30,586 nt of DNA, from positions 1-30,586 of IMG/VR virus record IMGVR_UViG_3300047481_001941. One strand, given 5' to 3'. This DNA is from a virus. The position numbers were made by a program, and so were the translations under genes. Under the pieces are notes generated by a model. The model made no database searches, was not told where the DNA came from, and saw only the letters and a program-made list of their open reading frames with translations. Position 1 is the stretch's first letter, and each line of letters begins with the position of its first letter. Shown piece by piece: positions 12,670-21,005 of the stretch.

Positions 12670-13378
12670 ACTAACAGAGTTTGAGTTTATGAAACCAGAA
12701 GTAAAACTCATTAGTGTTACTCCAGATGCAGAGAAGCATATGGCTTACTGTGCTAGGGTAAGTAATCCTGCTAATCAAGAGAATGAAAAGTTCTCTGGAC
12801 TGCTCAAGTATTGTATCCAGCATCAACACTGGAGTATCTTCGAACAGGCCAGCATGACTGTAGAGATCAATACTACAAGAGGTATTGCAGCTCAAATCTT
12901 ACGTCATAGATCCTTCACATATCAAGAATTTTCACAGCGTTATGCTGATAGTACTCTTCTTGGTAAAACGATTCCTCTTCCCGAACTTCGCAGACAAGAT
13001 ACTAAAAATCGTCAGAACAGTATCGATGACATTCCCGACTATTTGAAACTAACCTTGCTCGAAGATATTCGTATTCACTATGAGAGTGCTCTGAGACTCT
13101 ACAACCGTCTTCTGGAGAAAGGTGTGGCAAAAGAGTGTGCAAGGTTTGTATTGCCCTTGGCGACGCCTACAAGACTCTATATGACTGGTTCTGTGCGATC
13201 CTGGATTCATTACATCGATTTGCGATCTGCTCACGGTACACAGAAAGAACATATGGAGATTGCTGAACTAGTTCGTTGTATCTTTACTTGTCAGTTTCCT
13301 GCGGTATCTGAAGCACTTGGTTGGACTCGTGAGGGATGTGAAGAATGTTTAGATGCACCTTCTATTACTATTGAATAA
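12662..13378 (+). CDS. thyX: FAD-dependent thymidylate synthase ThyX
   Basis: ThyX makes dTMP from dUMP with methylene-tetrahydrofolate and FAD. The signature RHRSFTYQEFSQR (RHRx7S) is complete, and LISVTPDAEKHMAYCARVS is the typical N-terminus. It is about 238 aa. Starts at 12650, 12659 and 12662 are all possible; 12662 was chosen for the GAAG at 12653-12656. The gene overlaps the acidic small gene. It raises the thymidine supply for an AT-rich phage genome and is a common cyanophage gene. Confidence 0.97.
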   Translation: MNELTEFEFMKPEVKLISVTPDAEKHMAYCARVSNPANQENEKFSGLLKYCIQHQHWSIFEQASMTVEINTTRGIAAQILRHRSFTYQEFSQRYADSTLLGKTIPLPELRRQDTKNRQNSIDDIPDYLKLTLLEDIRIHYESALRLYNRLLEKGVAKECARFVLPLATPTRLYMTGSVRSWIHYIDLRSAHGTQKEHMEIAELVRCIFTCQFPAVSEALGWTREGCEECLDAPSITIE

Positions 13379-13404
13379 ATATTTTTACAAATTATTAACA
13401 ATCT

Positions 13405-13647
13405 ATGGCAATATATCCAATCGTACATAAAGATACTGGCGAAAAGAAAGTCATCGAAATGAGTGTTCATGATATTCAGAAATGGTATGAAGAAAATCCA
13501 GAATGGAGAAGAGATTGGTCTGAGGGGTGTGCAACACCCGGGGAAGTTGGAGACTGGCAAAATAAGTTAGTCTCTAAACACCCTGGATGGAACGAAGTTC
13601 TTAAATCCGCATCAAAAGCCCCAGGCGCAAGAATCAAACCACTCTGA
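13405..13647 (+). CDS. 80-aa conserved cyanophage-type protein
   Basis: It starts MAIYPIVHKDTGEKKVIEMS and has VHDIQKWYEENPEWRRDWSE and PGWNEVLKSASKAPG. The opening resembles FmdB-like zinc-ribbon proteins, but the CxxC pairs are absent. It is probably a small beta-plus-helix protein. An ATAAATA motif (13375-13381) precedes it, and it ends 6 nt before phoH. From memory, homologues are frequent near phoH or thyX in T4-like cyanophages. Function is unknown. Confidence 0.75.
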   Translation: MAIYPIVHKDTGEKKVIEMSVHDIQKWYEENPEWRRDWSEGCATPGEVGDWQNKLVSKHPGWNEVLKSASKAPGARIKPL

Positions 13648-13653
13648 TAGGTT

Positions 13654-14409
13654 ATGCCAGCAAAAAGAAACGCTCCAAAGTCACCCGTCCCATTTGGAAT
13701 GAGTAATAAACAAATGAAAAGAAAAAAACCACTCAACTCTGACTTGATGAGAAAGATTGAGCCTCTGACAAAAAATCAGGAGGAACTTTTTCGTTGTTAT
13801 AAGTTAGATCAAAACCTTGTTGCTTATGGTTGTGCTGGTACAGGTAAGACATTCATCACTCTCTATAATGCTTTAAGAGATGTACTTGATGAAAAAACCC
13901 CTTACGAAAAAATTTATCTTGTACGTTCTCTTGTAGCAACGAGAGAGATTGGTTTTCTTCCTGGAGACCACGAAGACAAATCTTCGCTTTATCAGATTCC
14001 ATATAAGAATATGGTAAAGTATATGTTTGAGTTGCCATCGGAAGCAGACTTTGAAATGCTTTATGGTAATCTCAAAACTCAAGGAACAATCAGTTTTTGG
14101 AGTACATCTTTTATTCGTGGAACAACTCTTGATAACTCAATCATTATTGTTGATGAGTTTCAAAACTTGAATTATCATGAACTTGATAGTATAATCACTA
14201 GAGTAGGTGAAAATAGTAAGATCATGTTCTGTGGTGATGCCACTCAATCTGATCTTATCAAGACGAATGAAAAGAATGGAATTATTGATTTCATGAAAGT
14301 GCTTCGTATTATGCCTTCGATTGATATTATTGAATTTGGAGTTGATGATATTGTTCGCTCTGGATTAGTGAAAGAATACATTCTTGCTAAAATGGAAATT
14401 GGTTTATGA
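13654..14409 (+). CDS. phoH: PhoH-like P-loop ATPase
   Basis: The Walker A motif GCAGTGKT (residues 59-66) and Walker B IIIVDEFQ (163-170) are present, with FCGDATQSD as a further helicase-like motif. At 251 aa it is the short phage form. PhoH proteins bind ATP and are linked to phosphate stress in bacteria; the phage role is unsettled, with RNA-related functions proposed. The N-terminal 30 residues are basic. ATG 13699 could be an alternative start. It overlaps the exonuclease gene by 4 nt. Confidence 0.95.
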   Translation: MPAKRNAPKSPVPFGMSNKQMKRKKPLNSDLMRKIEPLTKNQEELFRCYKLDQNLVAYGCAGTGKTFITLYNALRDVLDEKTPYEKIYLVRSLVATREIGFLPGDHEDKSSLYQIPYKNMVKYMFELPSEADFEMLYGNLKTQGTISFWSTSFIRGTTLDNSIIIVDEFQNLNYHELDSIITRVGENSKIMFCGDATQSDLIKTNEKNGIIDFMKVLRIMPSIDIIEFGVDDIVRSGLVKEYILAKMEIGL

Positions 14410-15086
14410 ACTTTATTCATCATAATTTTTTAGGTGACCTTGAACTAGAAAAGAAAGAACAAAATGGCATCCGTCTCTACAATCTTCCAAATGGAGCATG
14501 GGTGCCTTCTATTACTTCAGTTACTTCATTCTATAATCGTCAGATTTTTGTAAAGTGGAGAGAGCGTGTAGGACTTGAAGAAGCAAATCGTATTACACGT
14601 CAAGCAACTGCAAGAGGAACAGATTTTCACCAAGTCTGTCAAGACTACCTTGAAAACAAAGAACTCAACTGGGATGATTATCAACCTCTGACAAAGTTTA
14701 TGTTTCATCATGTTAAATGTGAACTTGACAAGATAAATAATATTCATGCAATCGAAAGAACACTTTATTCTGAGTATCTTGGACTAGCAGGAAGAGTAGA
14801 TTGTATTGCAGAGTATGAAGGAGAACTTGCAGTTATAGACTTTAAAACCTCAACTAAGATTAAACCAGAAGCATGGATTGAAAACTATTTTGTTCAAGAA
14901 ATGTTCTATGCTGCTGCATACTATGAGTTAACTGAAATCCCTATTAAAAAGTTAGTTACATTAATGGTAACTCCTGGTGGTGAAGTTAAAGTGTTTGACA
15001 AAAGAAACAAAGGGGACTATATTAAACTATTAGTTCGTTATATTAAAGAATTTGTACATCACAATATTGGGTCAGATGGAGAATGA
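14406..15086 (+). CDS. PD-(D/E)XK exonuclease (MGME1/Cas4-like)
   Basis: The 226-aa protein has the RecB-family nuclease pattern: ARGTDFHQVCQDYL (motif with His), GLAGRVDCIAEYEGELAVID, then DFKTSTK with the catalytic D-x-K, and QEMFYAAAYYEL as motif IV. It would degrade or trim single-stranded or branched DNA during recombination or host DNA breakdown. It overlaps phoH (ATGA) and gp33 by 11 nt, placing it in the replication-recombination operon. In cyanophages it is usually called exonuclease. Exact polarity is not deducible. Confidence 0.85.
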   Translation: MNFIHHNFLGDLELEKKEQNGIRLYNLPNGAWVPSITSVTSFYNRQIFVKWRERVGLEEANRITRQATARGTDFHQVCQDYLENKELNWDDYQPLTKFMFHHVKCELDKINNIHAIERTLYSEYLGLAGRVDCIAEYEGELAVIDFKTSTKIKPEAWIENYFVQEMFYAAAYYELTEIPIKKLVTLMVTPGGEVKVFDKRNKGDYIKLLVRYIKEFVHHNIGSDGE

Positions 15087-15333
15087 ATTAGAAAAAGCAT
15101 TAGAAGGTAAATTCTTTTGTCCGTCAAGATTTGCTCAGGAAATTGAATCTCTTGTTCATGCTAATGATGACATGAGTTATATTGACGCAATCGTTCATTT
15201 TTGCGAAAAGAATAATATTGATGTAGAATCAGTACCTAAACTTATTTCGAAACCTCTGAAAGAGAAAATTAAGTATGAGGCTATGGAACTTAATTTTCTT
15301 AAGAGGAGTTCGAGAGCAAGACTACCCCTTTGA
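15076..15333 (+). CDS. 33: gp33, late transcription co-activator
   Basis: gp33 bridges RNA polymerase and the sliding clamp so that late promoters fire on replicating DNA. The 85-aa product begins MENELEKALEGKFFCPSRFA, continues with SYIDAIVHFCEKNNIDVESV, and ends FLKRSSRARLPL, with a hydrophobic/basic C-terminus as expected for a clamp-binding end. Its place just before gp59 and near gp32 matches cyanomyovirus order. ATG 15076 was chosen; a longer version from 15052 lies fully inside the exonuclease gene. It is shorter than T4 gp33 (112 aa). Confidence 0.83.
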   Translation: MENELEKALEGKFFCPSRFAQEIESLVHANDDMSYIDAIVHFCEKNNIDVESVPKLISKPLKEKIKYEAMELNFLKRSSRARLPL

Positions 15334-15336
15334 TAA

Positions 15337-15933
15337 ATGATGCCGGTTGATGCCTATCGTTGTTATCTGTCTTTAAAGAATCATTTTACGAAAGACAGTT
15401 ACGACTACCACAAATACTGTGGTAAAAGTCGTGCGACTGTACAATCTTTCTACAAACGGAAAGATCGTTTCTGGTTCGAAAAAGTCTCCAGACAAAAAAC
15501 AGATCAAGAAATCGTTGAGTTCTTTGTATCAAACTTTATCACCTGTACTGATCCAAGTAAACTTTGGATAGGAGAAATGATGAGAGAAGGTGAGGAAAGA
15601 TATGAAGCATGGAAGAAAAGAAATCAATCACTTTCTTATGTTTTTAAAGAAGAAACTCAAAAACTTTTTGAAGACCTAAAGGTAGATGAAGTATTTGACT
15701 GTAAAAAAGGTCATCCACCCGTCTTAAAAAATTTCCTGAACGGGAATATTAGTATAGAAACCTTGGTAATCTATGATAAAATATTCCTGTTCGGGAAAGA
15801 TTTTGATAAGAAACTTTTGGACCCTGTGTGGGAAACCGTCAGTATGAAAATGAAAAAGTACAGTCCCTTTCTAAATATTGATGTACAGCGTTATCGCAAA
15901 CTTTTGAAAGAAGTTATTTTAGGAGAAAAATGA
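15337..15933 (+). CDS. 59: gp59, loader of the gp41 helicase
   Basis: gp59 recruits the replicative helicase to forks coated with gp32. The 198-aa protein has AYRCYLSLKNHFTKDSYDYH, SRATVQSFYKRKDRFWFEKV and FVSNFITCTDPSKLWIGE, matching the T4 gp59 pattern (KLYLMIKQH, YQKRRDKYFFQKLS, FISNLVANQDAWIGD). The C-terminal half is helical with PFLNIDVQRYRKLLKEVI. ATG 15337 or 15340 are both possible. It sits between gp33 and gp32, which fits its partners. Confidence 0.9.
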   Translation: MMPVDAYRCYLSLKNHFTKDSYDYHKYCGKSRATVQSFYKRKDRFWFEKVSRQKTDQEIVEFFVSNFITCTDPSKLWIGEMMREGEERYEAWKKRNQSLSYVFKEETQKLFEDLKVDEVFDCKKGHPPVLKNFLNGNISIETLVIYDKIFLFGKDFDKKLLDPVWETVSMKMKKYSPFLNIDVQRYRKLLKEVILGEK

Positions 15934-16274
15934 GTTTCTTCAAATCTGAAGTTGTCCGTGCAGAGATGACTGAAATTGGTGAGATGCAAGAAGATGTTTA
16001 TAAAAATGTCTTTAAGTTTCCCACGATGACAAAAGAAGAAAAACTAGAGCATGTAAAACTCTTGGAAAAACTTCTTGATAAACAAAAGGTTCTGTATACT
16101 CGTTTAAGTTTATCTGATGACCCAGAAGCGATTCAGATGAAGGAACGAATTGCGGAGTCTGCTTCTATGATGGGTCTTCCATCAAATGTTGATATGAATG
16201 TGATCTTCAATAATATGTCAAGTATGCTAGATGTGATGAAGCAGCAGATTGACAAGACGGGTTCCGACCTGTAG
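15930..16274 (+). CDS. DUF1825-like cyanobacterial/cyanophage protein
   Basis: The 114-aa protein begins MSFFKSEVVRAEMTEIGEMQ and contains FKFPTMTKEEKLEHVKLLEK and LLDKQKVLYTRLSLSDDPEA. It is an all-helical protein of the DUF1825 type, a family found in cyanobacterial genomes, so this looks like a host-derived gene. It overlaps gp59 by ATGA and precedes gp32. No function is known. Its strict place between gp59 and gp32 suggests a link to replication. Confidence 0.85.
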   Translation: MSFFKSEVVRAEMTEIGEMQEDVYKNVFKFPTMTKEEKLEHVKLLEKLLDKQKVLYTRLSLSDDPEAIQMKERIAESASMMGLPSNVDMNVIFNNMSSMLDVMKQQIDKTGSDL

Positions 16275-16323
16275 AATAACGAAGTACACAAAAGCCAAAT
16301 CCTTACAAATACGAGGTAATCTA

Positions 16324-17253
16324 ATGTCTTTTAACGATCTCAAAAAGCAATCTTCTCTTGGTTCGCTGACTGCGAAACTGGTAAAGGAAGTAGAGAAGAT
16401 GAGCACAACTTCCAACGGTGCTGATGAGCGTCTCTGGAAACCCGAAATGGATAAGACTGGCAACGGTTTTGCAGTCATTCGTTTCCTTCCTGCACCTGAG
16501 GGTGAAGAACTTCCCTGGGCTAAGATGTACTCTCATGCATTCCAAGGTCCTGGTGGTTGGTATATTGAAAACTCCTTGACTACTGTTGGTGGTAAAGATC
16601 CAGTTTCTGAATACAACCGCGAACTTTGGAATAGTGGTAGTGAAGCAGATAAAGAAACTGTTCGTAAGCAGAAGCGTAAACTGTCTTACTACAGCAACAT
16701 CTACGTTGTAAAAGATCCTGCTAATCCTGCAAACGAAGGTCGTGTCTTCCTGTTCAAGTATGGCAAGAAAATCTTTGATAAGATTATGGAAGCCATGCAA
16801 CCTGAGTTTGAGGATGAAACTCCTATCAATCCTTTTGACTTCTGGCAGGGTGCTAACTTCAAACTCAAAATCGTAAAGAAAGATGGGTATTGGAACTATG
16901 ACAAGTCAGAATTTGACCGCGTTGCACCACTCTTGGATGATGATGATGCTCTTGAATCCGTCTGGAAGAAAGAGTACTCTCTCGCAGCGGTAACTGCTAC
17001 TGATCAGTTCAAGTCTTATGAAGATCTTGAAAAGCGTCTGAAGTATGTTCTGGGTCAAAAGTCTGCCGATCGTCCTCGTCTGGATGAAGAAGTAGAAGAT
17101 GAAGATAATGATCGTGGAACCTATACTCCAGATTTTACTTCACGTCGTCCTGAACCTGAACTTCCTGCAGTAGAATCTTCTGTTCTTCGTCCTTCAAATG
17201 ATGAAGACGAAGATGATGCTCTCTCTTACTTCCAGCGTCTTGCCGAGGAGTGA
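16324..17253 (+). CDS. 32: gp32, single-stranded DNA-binding protein
   Basis: gp32 coats ssDNA and organises replication and recombination. The 309-aa protein has GNGFAVIRFLPAPEGEELPW, LSYYSNIYVVKDPANPANEG and VFLFKYGKKIFDKI, matching T4 gp32, and the usual acidic C-terminal tail (SNDEDEDDALSYFQRL). It contains no cysteine, so the T4 zinc-binding site is missing. ATG 16324 with GAGGTAATCTA upstream was chosen. It is better codon-adapted and more GC-rich than its neighbours, fitting an abundant protein. Its 3' end faces gp53 on the other strand. Confidence 0.95.
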   Translation: MSFNDLKKQSSLGSLTAKLVKEVEKMSTTSNGADERLWKPEMDKTGNGFAVIRFLPAPEGEELPWAKMYSHAFQGPGGWYIENSLTTVGGKDPVSEYNRELWNSGSEADKETVRKQKRKLSYYSNIYVVKDPANPANEGRVFLFKYGKKIFDKIMEAMQPEFEDETPINPFDFWQGANFKLKIVKKDGYWNYDKSEFDRVAPLLDDDDALESVWKKEYSLAAVTATDQFKSYEDLEKRLKYVLGQKSADRPRLDEEVEDEDNDRGTYTPDFTSRRPEPELPAVESSVLRPSNDEDEDDALSYFQRLAEE

Positions 17254-17266
17254 AGTATAATCAAAT

Positions 17267-17292
17267 CTGCTTGACTCTTTTGGTCATAGCAG
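17267..17292 (+). terminator. Possible bidirectional hairpin between gp32 and gp53
   Basis: CTGC (17267-17270) with GCAG (17289-17292) and TGAC (17272-17275) with GTCA (17283-17286) form an imperfect stem in the convergent gap. No clear T-run follows on either strand. Confidence 0.3.
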
Positions 17293-17306
17293 CTTATGCA
17301 AATCTA

Positions 17307-17981
17307 CTACTGAAATAGTCTAATATTATCAGCAGTCTTCATGGTTTCACTCTTATATTGAGTGGAACCTTTTCTGTATGTCATAATGTCTTCTAAATCA
17401 TCAAGTACAATATTTAAGTATCTTGGTTTTAGTAAGAAAATATTCCTTTTATCATTTTCTACTTGTTCCTCATACTCATAGTTTGTTACAGTAATAACGG
17501 CATTATCACTTGATATTGTTATTTGTTGATCAATAAAGAAGTCATAGAAAGAAACGGAATAATCAGATTCTACTTGAAGTCCTGCAGGAACAATCACAAC
17601 ACCTTGACTATTTTTAATTTCAACGGTTTCATAATGATGCACTCCATTATACAGAGTGTCATAATCACCATACTTGTCAAGAACAAATCTATCAAAATCG
17701 TTTTGTGGTAATGGCCATTCGGTTTGAATATTGATTACATTATTGCATACTAAAACCAACCAATCTAAGTTAGAGTTGTTATAGAACTTGAATGCAACGT
17801 TATCTGGTCTATCATCACCTTCAATTTTATATTTTGTGAAAACTGATAGGTCTTGGAAAATATCCTCTCTCAGTTTTCCTTTCTTAAAAAGATTTTTTAC
17901 AGGAACGTAATCAGATATTTTAGCATTTGGTAATCTGCTAACGTATTCAAAATCGGGAAGTCTGCGGAAGTAATCTGACAT
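17307..17981 (-). CDS. 53: gp53, baseplate wedge protein
   Basis: The start MSDYFRRLPDFEYVSRLPNA, then SDYVPVKNLFKKGKLREDIF, matches the gp53 family. VAFKFYNNSNLDWLVLVCNN and WPLPQNDFDRFVLDKYG are typical of its LysM-like fold region. In T4 it joins wedges around the hub. An upstream extension (to 18077) lies inside gp48 and was rejected. It has 224 aa, near the T4 length of about 196. It is last in the minus-strand unit gp4 - unknown - gp48 - gp53. Confidence 0.9.
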   Translation of the reverse strand: MSDYFRRLPDFEYVSRLPNAKISDYVPVKNLFKKGKLREDIFQDLSVFTKYKIEGDDRPDNVAFKFYNNSNLDWLVLVCNNVINIQTEWPLPQNDFDRFVLDKYGDYDTLYNGVHHYETVEIKNSQGVVIVPAGLQVESDYSVSFYDFFIDQQITISSDNAVITVTNYEYEEQVENDKRNIFLLKPRYLNIVLDDLEDIMTYRKGSTQYKSETMKTADNIRLFQ

Positions 17982-17985
17982 TTTT

Positions 17986-19299
17986 TTATGGTTTTGAACT
18001 TTGAGATTCTCTAAAAAGTAAATCTTGTGGCATAGAACTTCCAGTATTTCCATAATCTTCATTAAATACTGGTTCAAGTTCTTGGAAAGTCATTTGTATT
18101 TCATAAGATACCATTACACCATCAAGAAATGTTGCATATTGACCTTCTGGTGTGTAGTTAACTATGAATGATTGGAGAGCACATTCTTTAATTGCTCCAA
18201 TATAAGGATGATCTGCATCAGCACCTTTTGGTCTATAAAGATAATTTATATTAAATGTGTGAGGAGATTTTAAATATAAATTTGATATTGACTTTTGTGG
18301 CGACATTCCTTGCTTAAAAAATCTTATGATTTGAATTATTTGTTTTGCTTCATTTGGACTTCTTGCAGACATTTTAAATGTAAAATTAAAAGGTCTTAGT
18401 GTCGGTGCATTAAATAGAAGTTCCATATTTGGATTAAAAATAGCACCTTGAGTTCTTGCAAGTAATCCACCAATACCAGTCGATGCTTCTGTAAATTTTG
18501 TTGCTACTGCATTTTTAACTTCTCCAGAATTTGCAGCAACTCCTTCCACAGCACCTCCTACAGTATCTGCTGCTGCACCGAATCCACCTTTTATTCCAGC
18601 CAAAGCAATATTTGCTAATAATGCTTTGGCTGGGTCCATAGTATCTTGACCCCAACTTACGCCATTACTTTCAGATATTCCTGATGGTATTGGTAAAACA
18701 ACTGTTCCCAAAAGTGTTCTATTTTTTGTTCTTTCGGCAAATCCTCCAAGATTATCTTGTCCAGTTTGAAATTTTCTTGGTTCATATTTTAACATCGTAA
18801 ATTTAATCACATCTTGCTTCGTATTAGCAATATCAAGGGGATATATATATTTTCCAAATGAAGAAGATTTGTTTCTTGATAATCCACTACTTTCAATCTT
18901 TAAATCAACTGGTTGAGATCCATCGCCAGTTCCATCTGGATTATTTGCACTATTTGGTGATATTAGTTTGTTTGCTGCTGCTTGACCTGCTTCTGGAGTT
19001 CCTCCTGCAGATTGAACACCCTTTGATACTGTTGTTTTTGCAGAGTCTTTGATCGTTGTTATTCCCTTTTCACTTGATAATGCTTTTATTTCATTTTGTG
19101 TTAAGTTTCCGGCATTTGGATCTGGAGTAAACTTATTTGTTGATGGGTTATATGTTCCTAAACTTTGAAATGTATTAAATGCACCTTGCTTATAAACTTG
19201 AGTTATGCCTGTTGTATCATCTACAACAGGCGATAAGATACCTGAAATTCCTGGAACAGCAAACGTATTTTTACCAGGTTCTCCGTATGTTCCTGCCAT
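17986..19299 (-). CDS. 48: gp48, baseplate tail-tube cap
   Basis: The 437-aa protein has YIYPLDIANTKQDVIKFTML, then LLFNAPTLRPFNFTFKMSAR and a C-terminal QMTFQELEPVFNEDYGN, the tube-fold pattern of gp48/gp54/gp19 relatives. It would form the ring that joins baseplate hub and tail tube. The N-terminal 150 residues are low complexity (Gly/Asn/Ser/Thr). It precedes gp53 with a 4-nt gap. A gp54 identity is possible, but the plus-strand 20177 gene fits gp54 better. Confidence 0.85.
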   Translation of the reverse strand: MAGTYGEPGKNTFAVPGISGILSPVVDDTTGITQVYKQGAFNTFQSLGTYNPSTNKFTPDPNAGNLTQNEIKALSSEKGITTIKDSAKTTVSKGVQSAGGTPEAGQAAANKLISPNSANNPDGTGDGSQPVDLKIESSGLSRNKSSSFGKYIYPLDIANTKQDVIKFTMLKYEPRKFQTGQDNLGGFAERTKNRTLLGTVVLPIPSGISESNGVSWGQDTMDPAKALLANIALAGIKGGFGAAADTVGGAVEGVAANSGEVKNAVATKFTEASTGIGGLLARTQGAIFNPNMELLFNAPTLRPFNFTFKMSARSPNEAKQIIQIIRFFKQGMSPQKSISNLYLKSPHTFNINYLYRPKGADADHPYIGAIKECALQSFIVNYTPEGQYATFLDGVMVSYEIQMTFQELEPVFNEDYGNTGSSMPQDLLFRESQSSKP

Positions 19300-19310
19300 T
19301 AGAAGGGTTT

Positions 19311-19700
19311 TTATTTATTTAGACGGAATTTTCCATACTGTAAGGAAAGCAACTCATCAAGCTCATTATATTTAACTACATGCAATTTGCCAGCAACTTC
19401 TTCCCAAGTGTATTGCCTTCCTTGCCTCCAGTGGAAGTTTATTCCCTTAAATCCCCATCGTTCTAAAGAAGTGCAAGCGATGAGTGGATGTTGATCATAT
19501 TCTATATTTGGTGTTTTGGGATTGTATATAAATGTATAAAACTTTCCTGGTTCTGGATACAATACTTCTTCTTTAAATATATCCATTATTAATAGCATTA
19601 TATCTTCTGGATCCGCAGAACCACTTGCTACAACTCTTCTCTGAAGTTCTCTTGTTCTTGCACTTCCTGTTCCTTTGTATTGACCGAAACCTTCTGCCAT
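19311..19700 (-). CDS. 129-aa conserved-type protein between gp4 and gp48
   Basis: It begins MAEGFGQYKGTGSARTRELQ and contains DIMLLIMDIFKEEVLYPEPG, KFYTFIYNPKTPNIEYDQHP and ERWGFKGINFHWRQGRQYTW. It looks like a compact alpha/beta protein. The motif PHPL-like (YDQHPLIACTSLERWGFKG) recurs in cyanophage proteins from memory, but I cannot name it. It overlaps gp4 by ATGA and precedes gp48 by 11 nt. A structural or assembly function is inferred from its neighbours. Confidence 0.75.
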   Translation of the reverse strand: MAEGFGQYKGTGSARTRELQRRVVASGSADPEDIMLLIMDIFKEEVLYPEPGKFYTFIYNPKTPNIEYDQHPLIACTSLERWGFKGINFHWRQGRQYTWEEVAGKLHVVKYNELDELLSLQYGKFRLNK

Positions 19701-20143
19701 TACTTGATACCTAGTTCGTCTTCCGTAATGATCATAAACTCTATCAGTCTATCTGCACAAAATTCTTTTGCTGCTTTCCACTTTGCTTGATTGACTTCAT
19801 ATGTCACACATTCGTGAATATAGGATTTTGTAACTCTTGATTTTTTCACGGGAGGTTTTATTTGTTTTTTTGGTTTAACTTCAACTACATAAGTTTTTAT
19901 CTGACCACTACTTTCCTTCACTTTAATAATAAAATCTGGAAAATATTTGTGTACACGATTATCTACTGGAGAAATGTATGGAATATAAAACTCTTCACTT
20001 CCCCACTCTAAAATATTTTCATTCAGATCACACCAATTGCAAAATTTTCTTTCCCAACTACTACGACAAATAATATTGTCTGGATTTCCTTTATATTTTT
20101 TGGGATAAGATGGTTTGTATTTACTCTTAATACTTTCTGCCAT
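19700..20143 (-). CDS. 4: gp4 head completion protein (TnsA-like nuclease fold)
   Basis: T4 gp4 completes filled heads and has a nuclease-like fold. This 147-aa protein has RSSWERKFCNW (E31), VHKYFPDFIIKV (D70) and YVVEVKPKKQIKPP (E88, K90), an intact PD-(D/E)xK active-site set. The length equals T4 gp4 (150 aa). It is the first gene of the minus-strand island, with a perfect late motif TATAAATA (minus, 20168-20175). The intact active site suggests real cleavage, perhaps of DNA ends at the portal; this is inference. Confidence 0.9.
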   Translation of the reverse strand: MAESIKSKYKPSYPKKYKGNPDNIICRSSWERKFCNWCDLNENILEWGSEEFYIPYISPVDNRVHKYFPDFIIKVKESSGQIKTYVVEVKPKKQIKPPVKKSRVTKSYIHECVTYEVNQAKWKAAKEFCADRLIEFMIITEDELGIK

Positions 20144-20151
20144 ACATAATA

Positions 20152-20175
20152 TATAAAGATCAAAAAGTATTTATA
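20152..20175. promoter_or_regulatory. Divergent late promoters between gp4 and the tail operon
   Basis: On the minus strand TATAAATA (20168-20175) points to gp4. On the plus strand TATAAAGA (20152-20159, one mismatch) points to the tail operon. The two cross over in 33 nt. Confidence 0.6.
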
Positions 20176-20176
20176 A

Positions 20177-21001
20177 ATGCCTACCGCAAGGAAAATAGCA
20201 GACATTAAATCTAACTTATTGAGACCTGCACTCACATCTCATTTTGAGGTAGAGATTGGACTTCCTAGTGACGCAGCAGAATTTAGAAGATTTTTGGGTT
20301 TAAATGAAGTTCCTTATAGTATTACTGATCAAACACGATTACAATTAATGTGTTCAGAAGCAACTCTTCCGGGATCTAATATAGCTACTTTTGATGTTAA
20401 TGACAATTTTCATGGTGTAACAGAGAGACACGCATACAGAAGAATTTATGATGATCGTATTGATTTAACGTTTTATGTTGATGCTGAAAATTATCTGCCA
20501 ATTAGATTTTTTGAAACTTGGATAAAATATATTGTAGATGAAAGTAGAGTAAAAAGAAACGGTGTTGGATCTGAAGATCCTAACTATTTTTACAGGGTTA
20601 GATATCCTGAAGGTGCTGGGGGATATACTGCTAAAGGATTAAAAGTCATAAAGTTTGAAAGAGATTATAAACAAAAATTGGAATATGAGTTTATAAAATC
20701 TTTTCCAATTAGCATTACATCGATGCCAATTTCATATGATTCATCTTCTTTACTTAAATGTACAGTTTCTATGACTTATATTAGATATGTTTTAATACAA
20801 GAATCCAATAAAACAGAAACCCTTCCACAATCTAATGTTAATTTAACACCAGAACAATTAGCAAGAATTAATAGTATTTCATTTAATTCTAATGCAAATC
20901 TAGGCGTTACTCCACTTACTACTGGTGGGGTTCCTCTTTCTTCTTCACAGGCTTCTGGAAATAATGTTAGTCTCACTTTTTCTGGAGTAAGTTTACTTTG
21001 A
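20177..21001 (+). CDS. gp54-like baseplate tail-tube initiator
   Basis: The 274-aa protein has MCSEATLPGSNIATF, RIDLTFYVDAENYLPIRFFE followed by TWIKYIVDES, and FIKSFPISITSMPISYDSSS. T4 gp54 shows the same order (KMPENRLSYE, VISFRMDSEACNYRAMQDW, FTGCIPISVSAPELSYDG). The tube-fold core lies at about residues 1-220; the C-terminal 50 are Ser/Asn/Gly-rich. It would start tail-tube polymerisation. It is first in the plus-strand tail operon. Tail tube gp19 is less likely because of length and N-terminal form. Confidence 0.65.
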   Translation: MPTARKIADIKSNLLRPALTSHFEVEIGLPSDAAEFRRFLGLNEVPYSITDQTRLQLMCSEATLPGSNIATFDVNDNFHGVTERHAYRRIYDDRIDLTFYVDAENYLPIRFFETWIKYIVDESRVKRNGVGSEDPNYFYRVRYPEGAGGYTAKGLKVIKFERDYKQKLEYEFIKSFPISITSMPISYDSSSLLKCTVSMTYIRYVLIQESNKTETLPQSNVNLTPEQLARINSISFNSNANLGVTPLTTGGVPLSSSQASGNNVSLTFSGVSLL

Positions 21002-21005
21002 GCAT

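Noticed and set aside
16249-16323. 25-residue N-terminal extension of gp32
   Set aside because: It overlaps the DUF1825-like gene, and the ATG at 16324 has a good SD and gives the normal gp32 N-terminus.
17982-18077. 32-residue extension of gp53
   Set aside because: It lies inside gp48 coding DNA, and the family start MSDYFRRLP fits position 17981.
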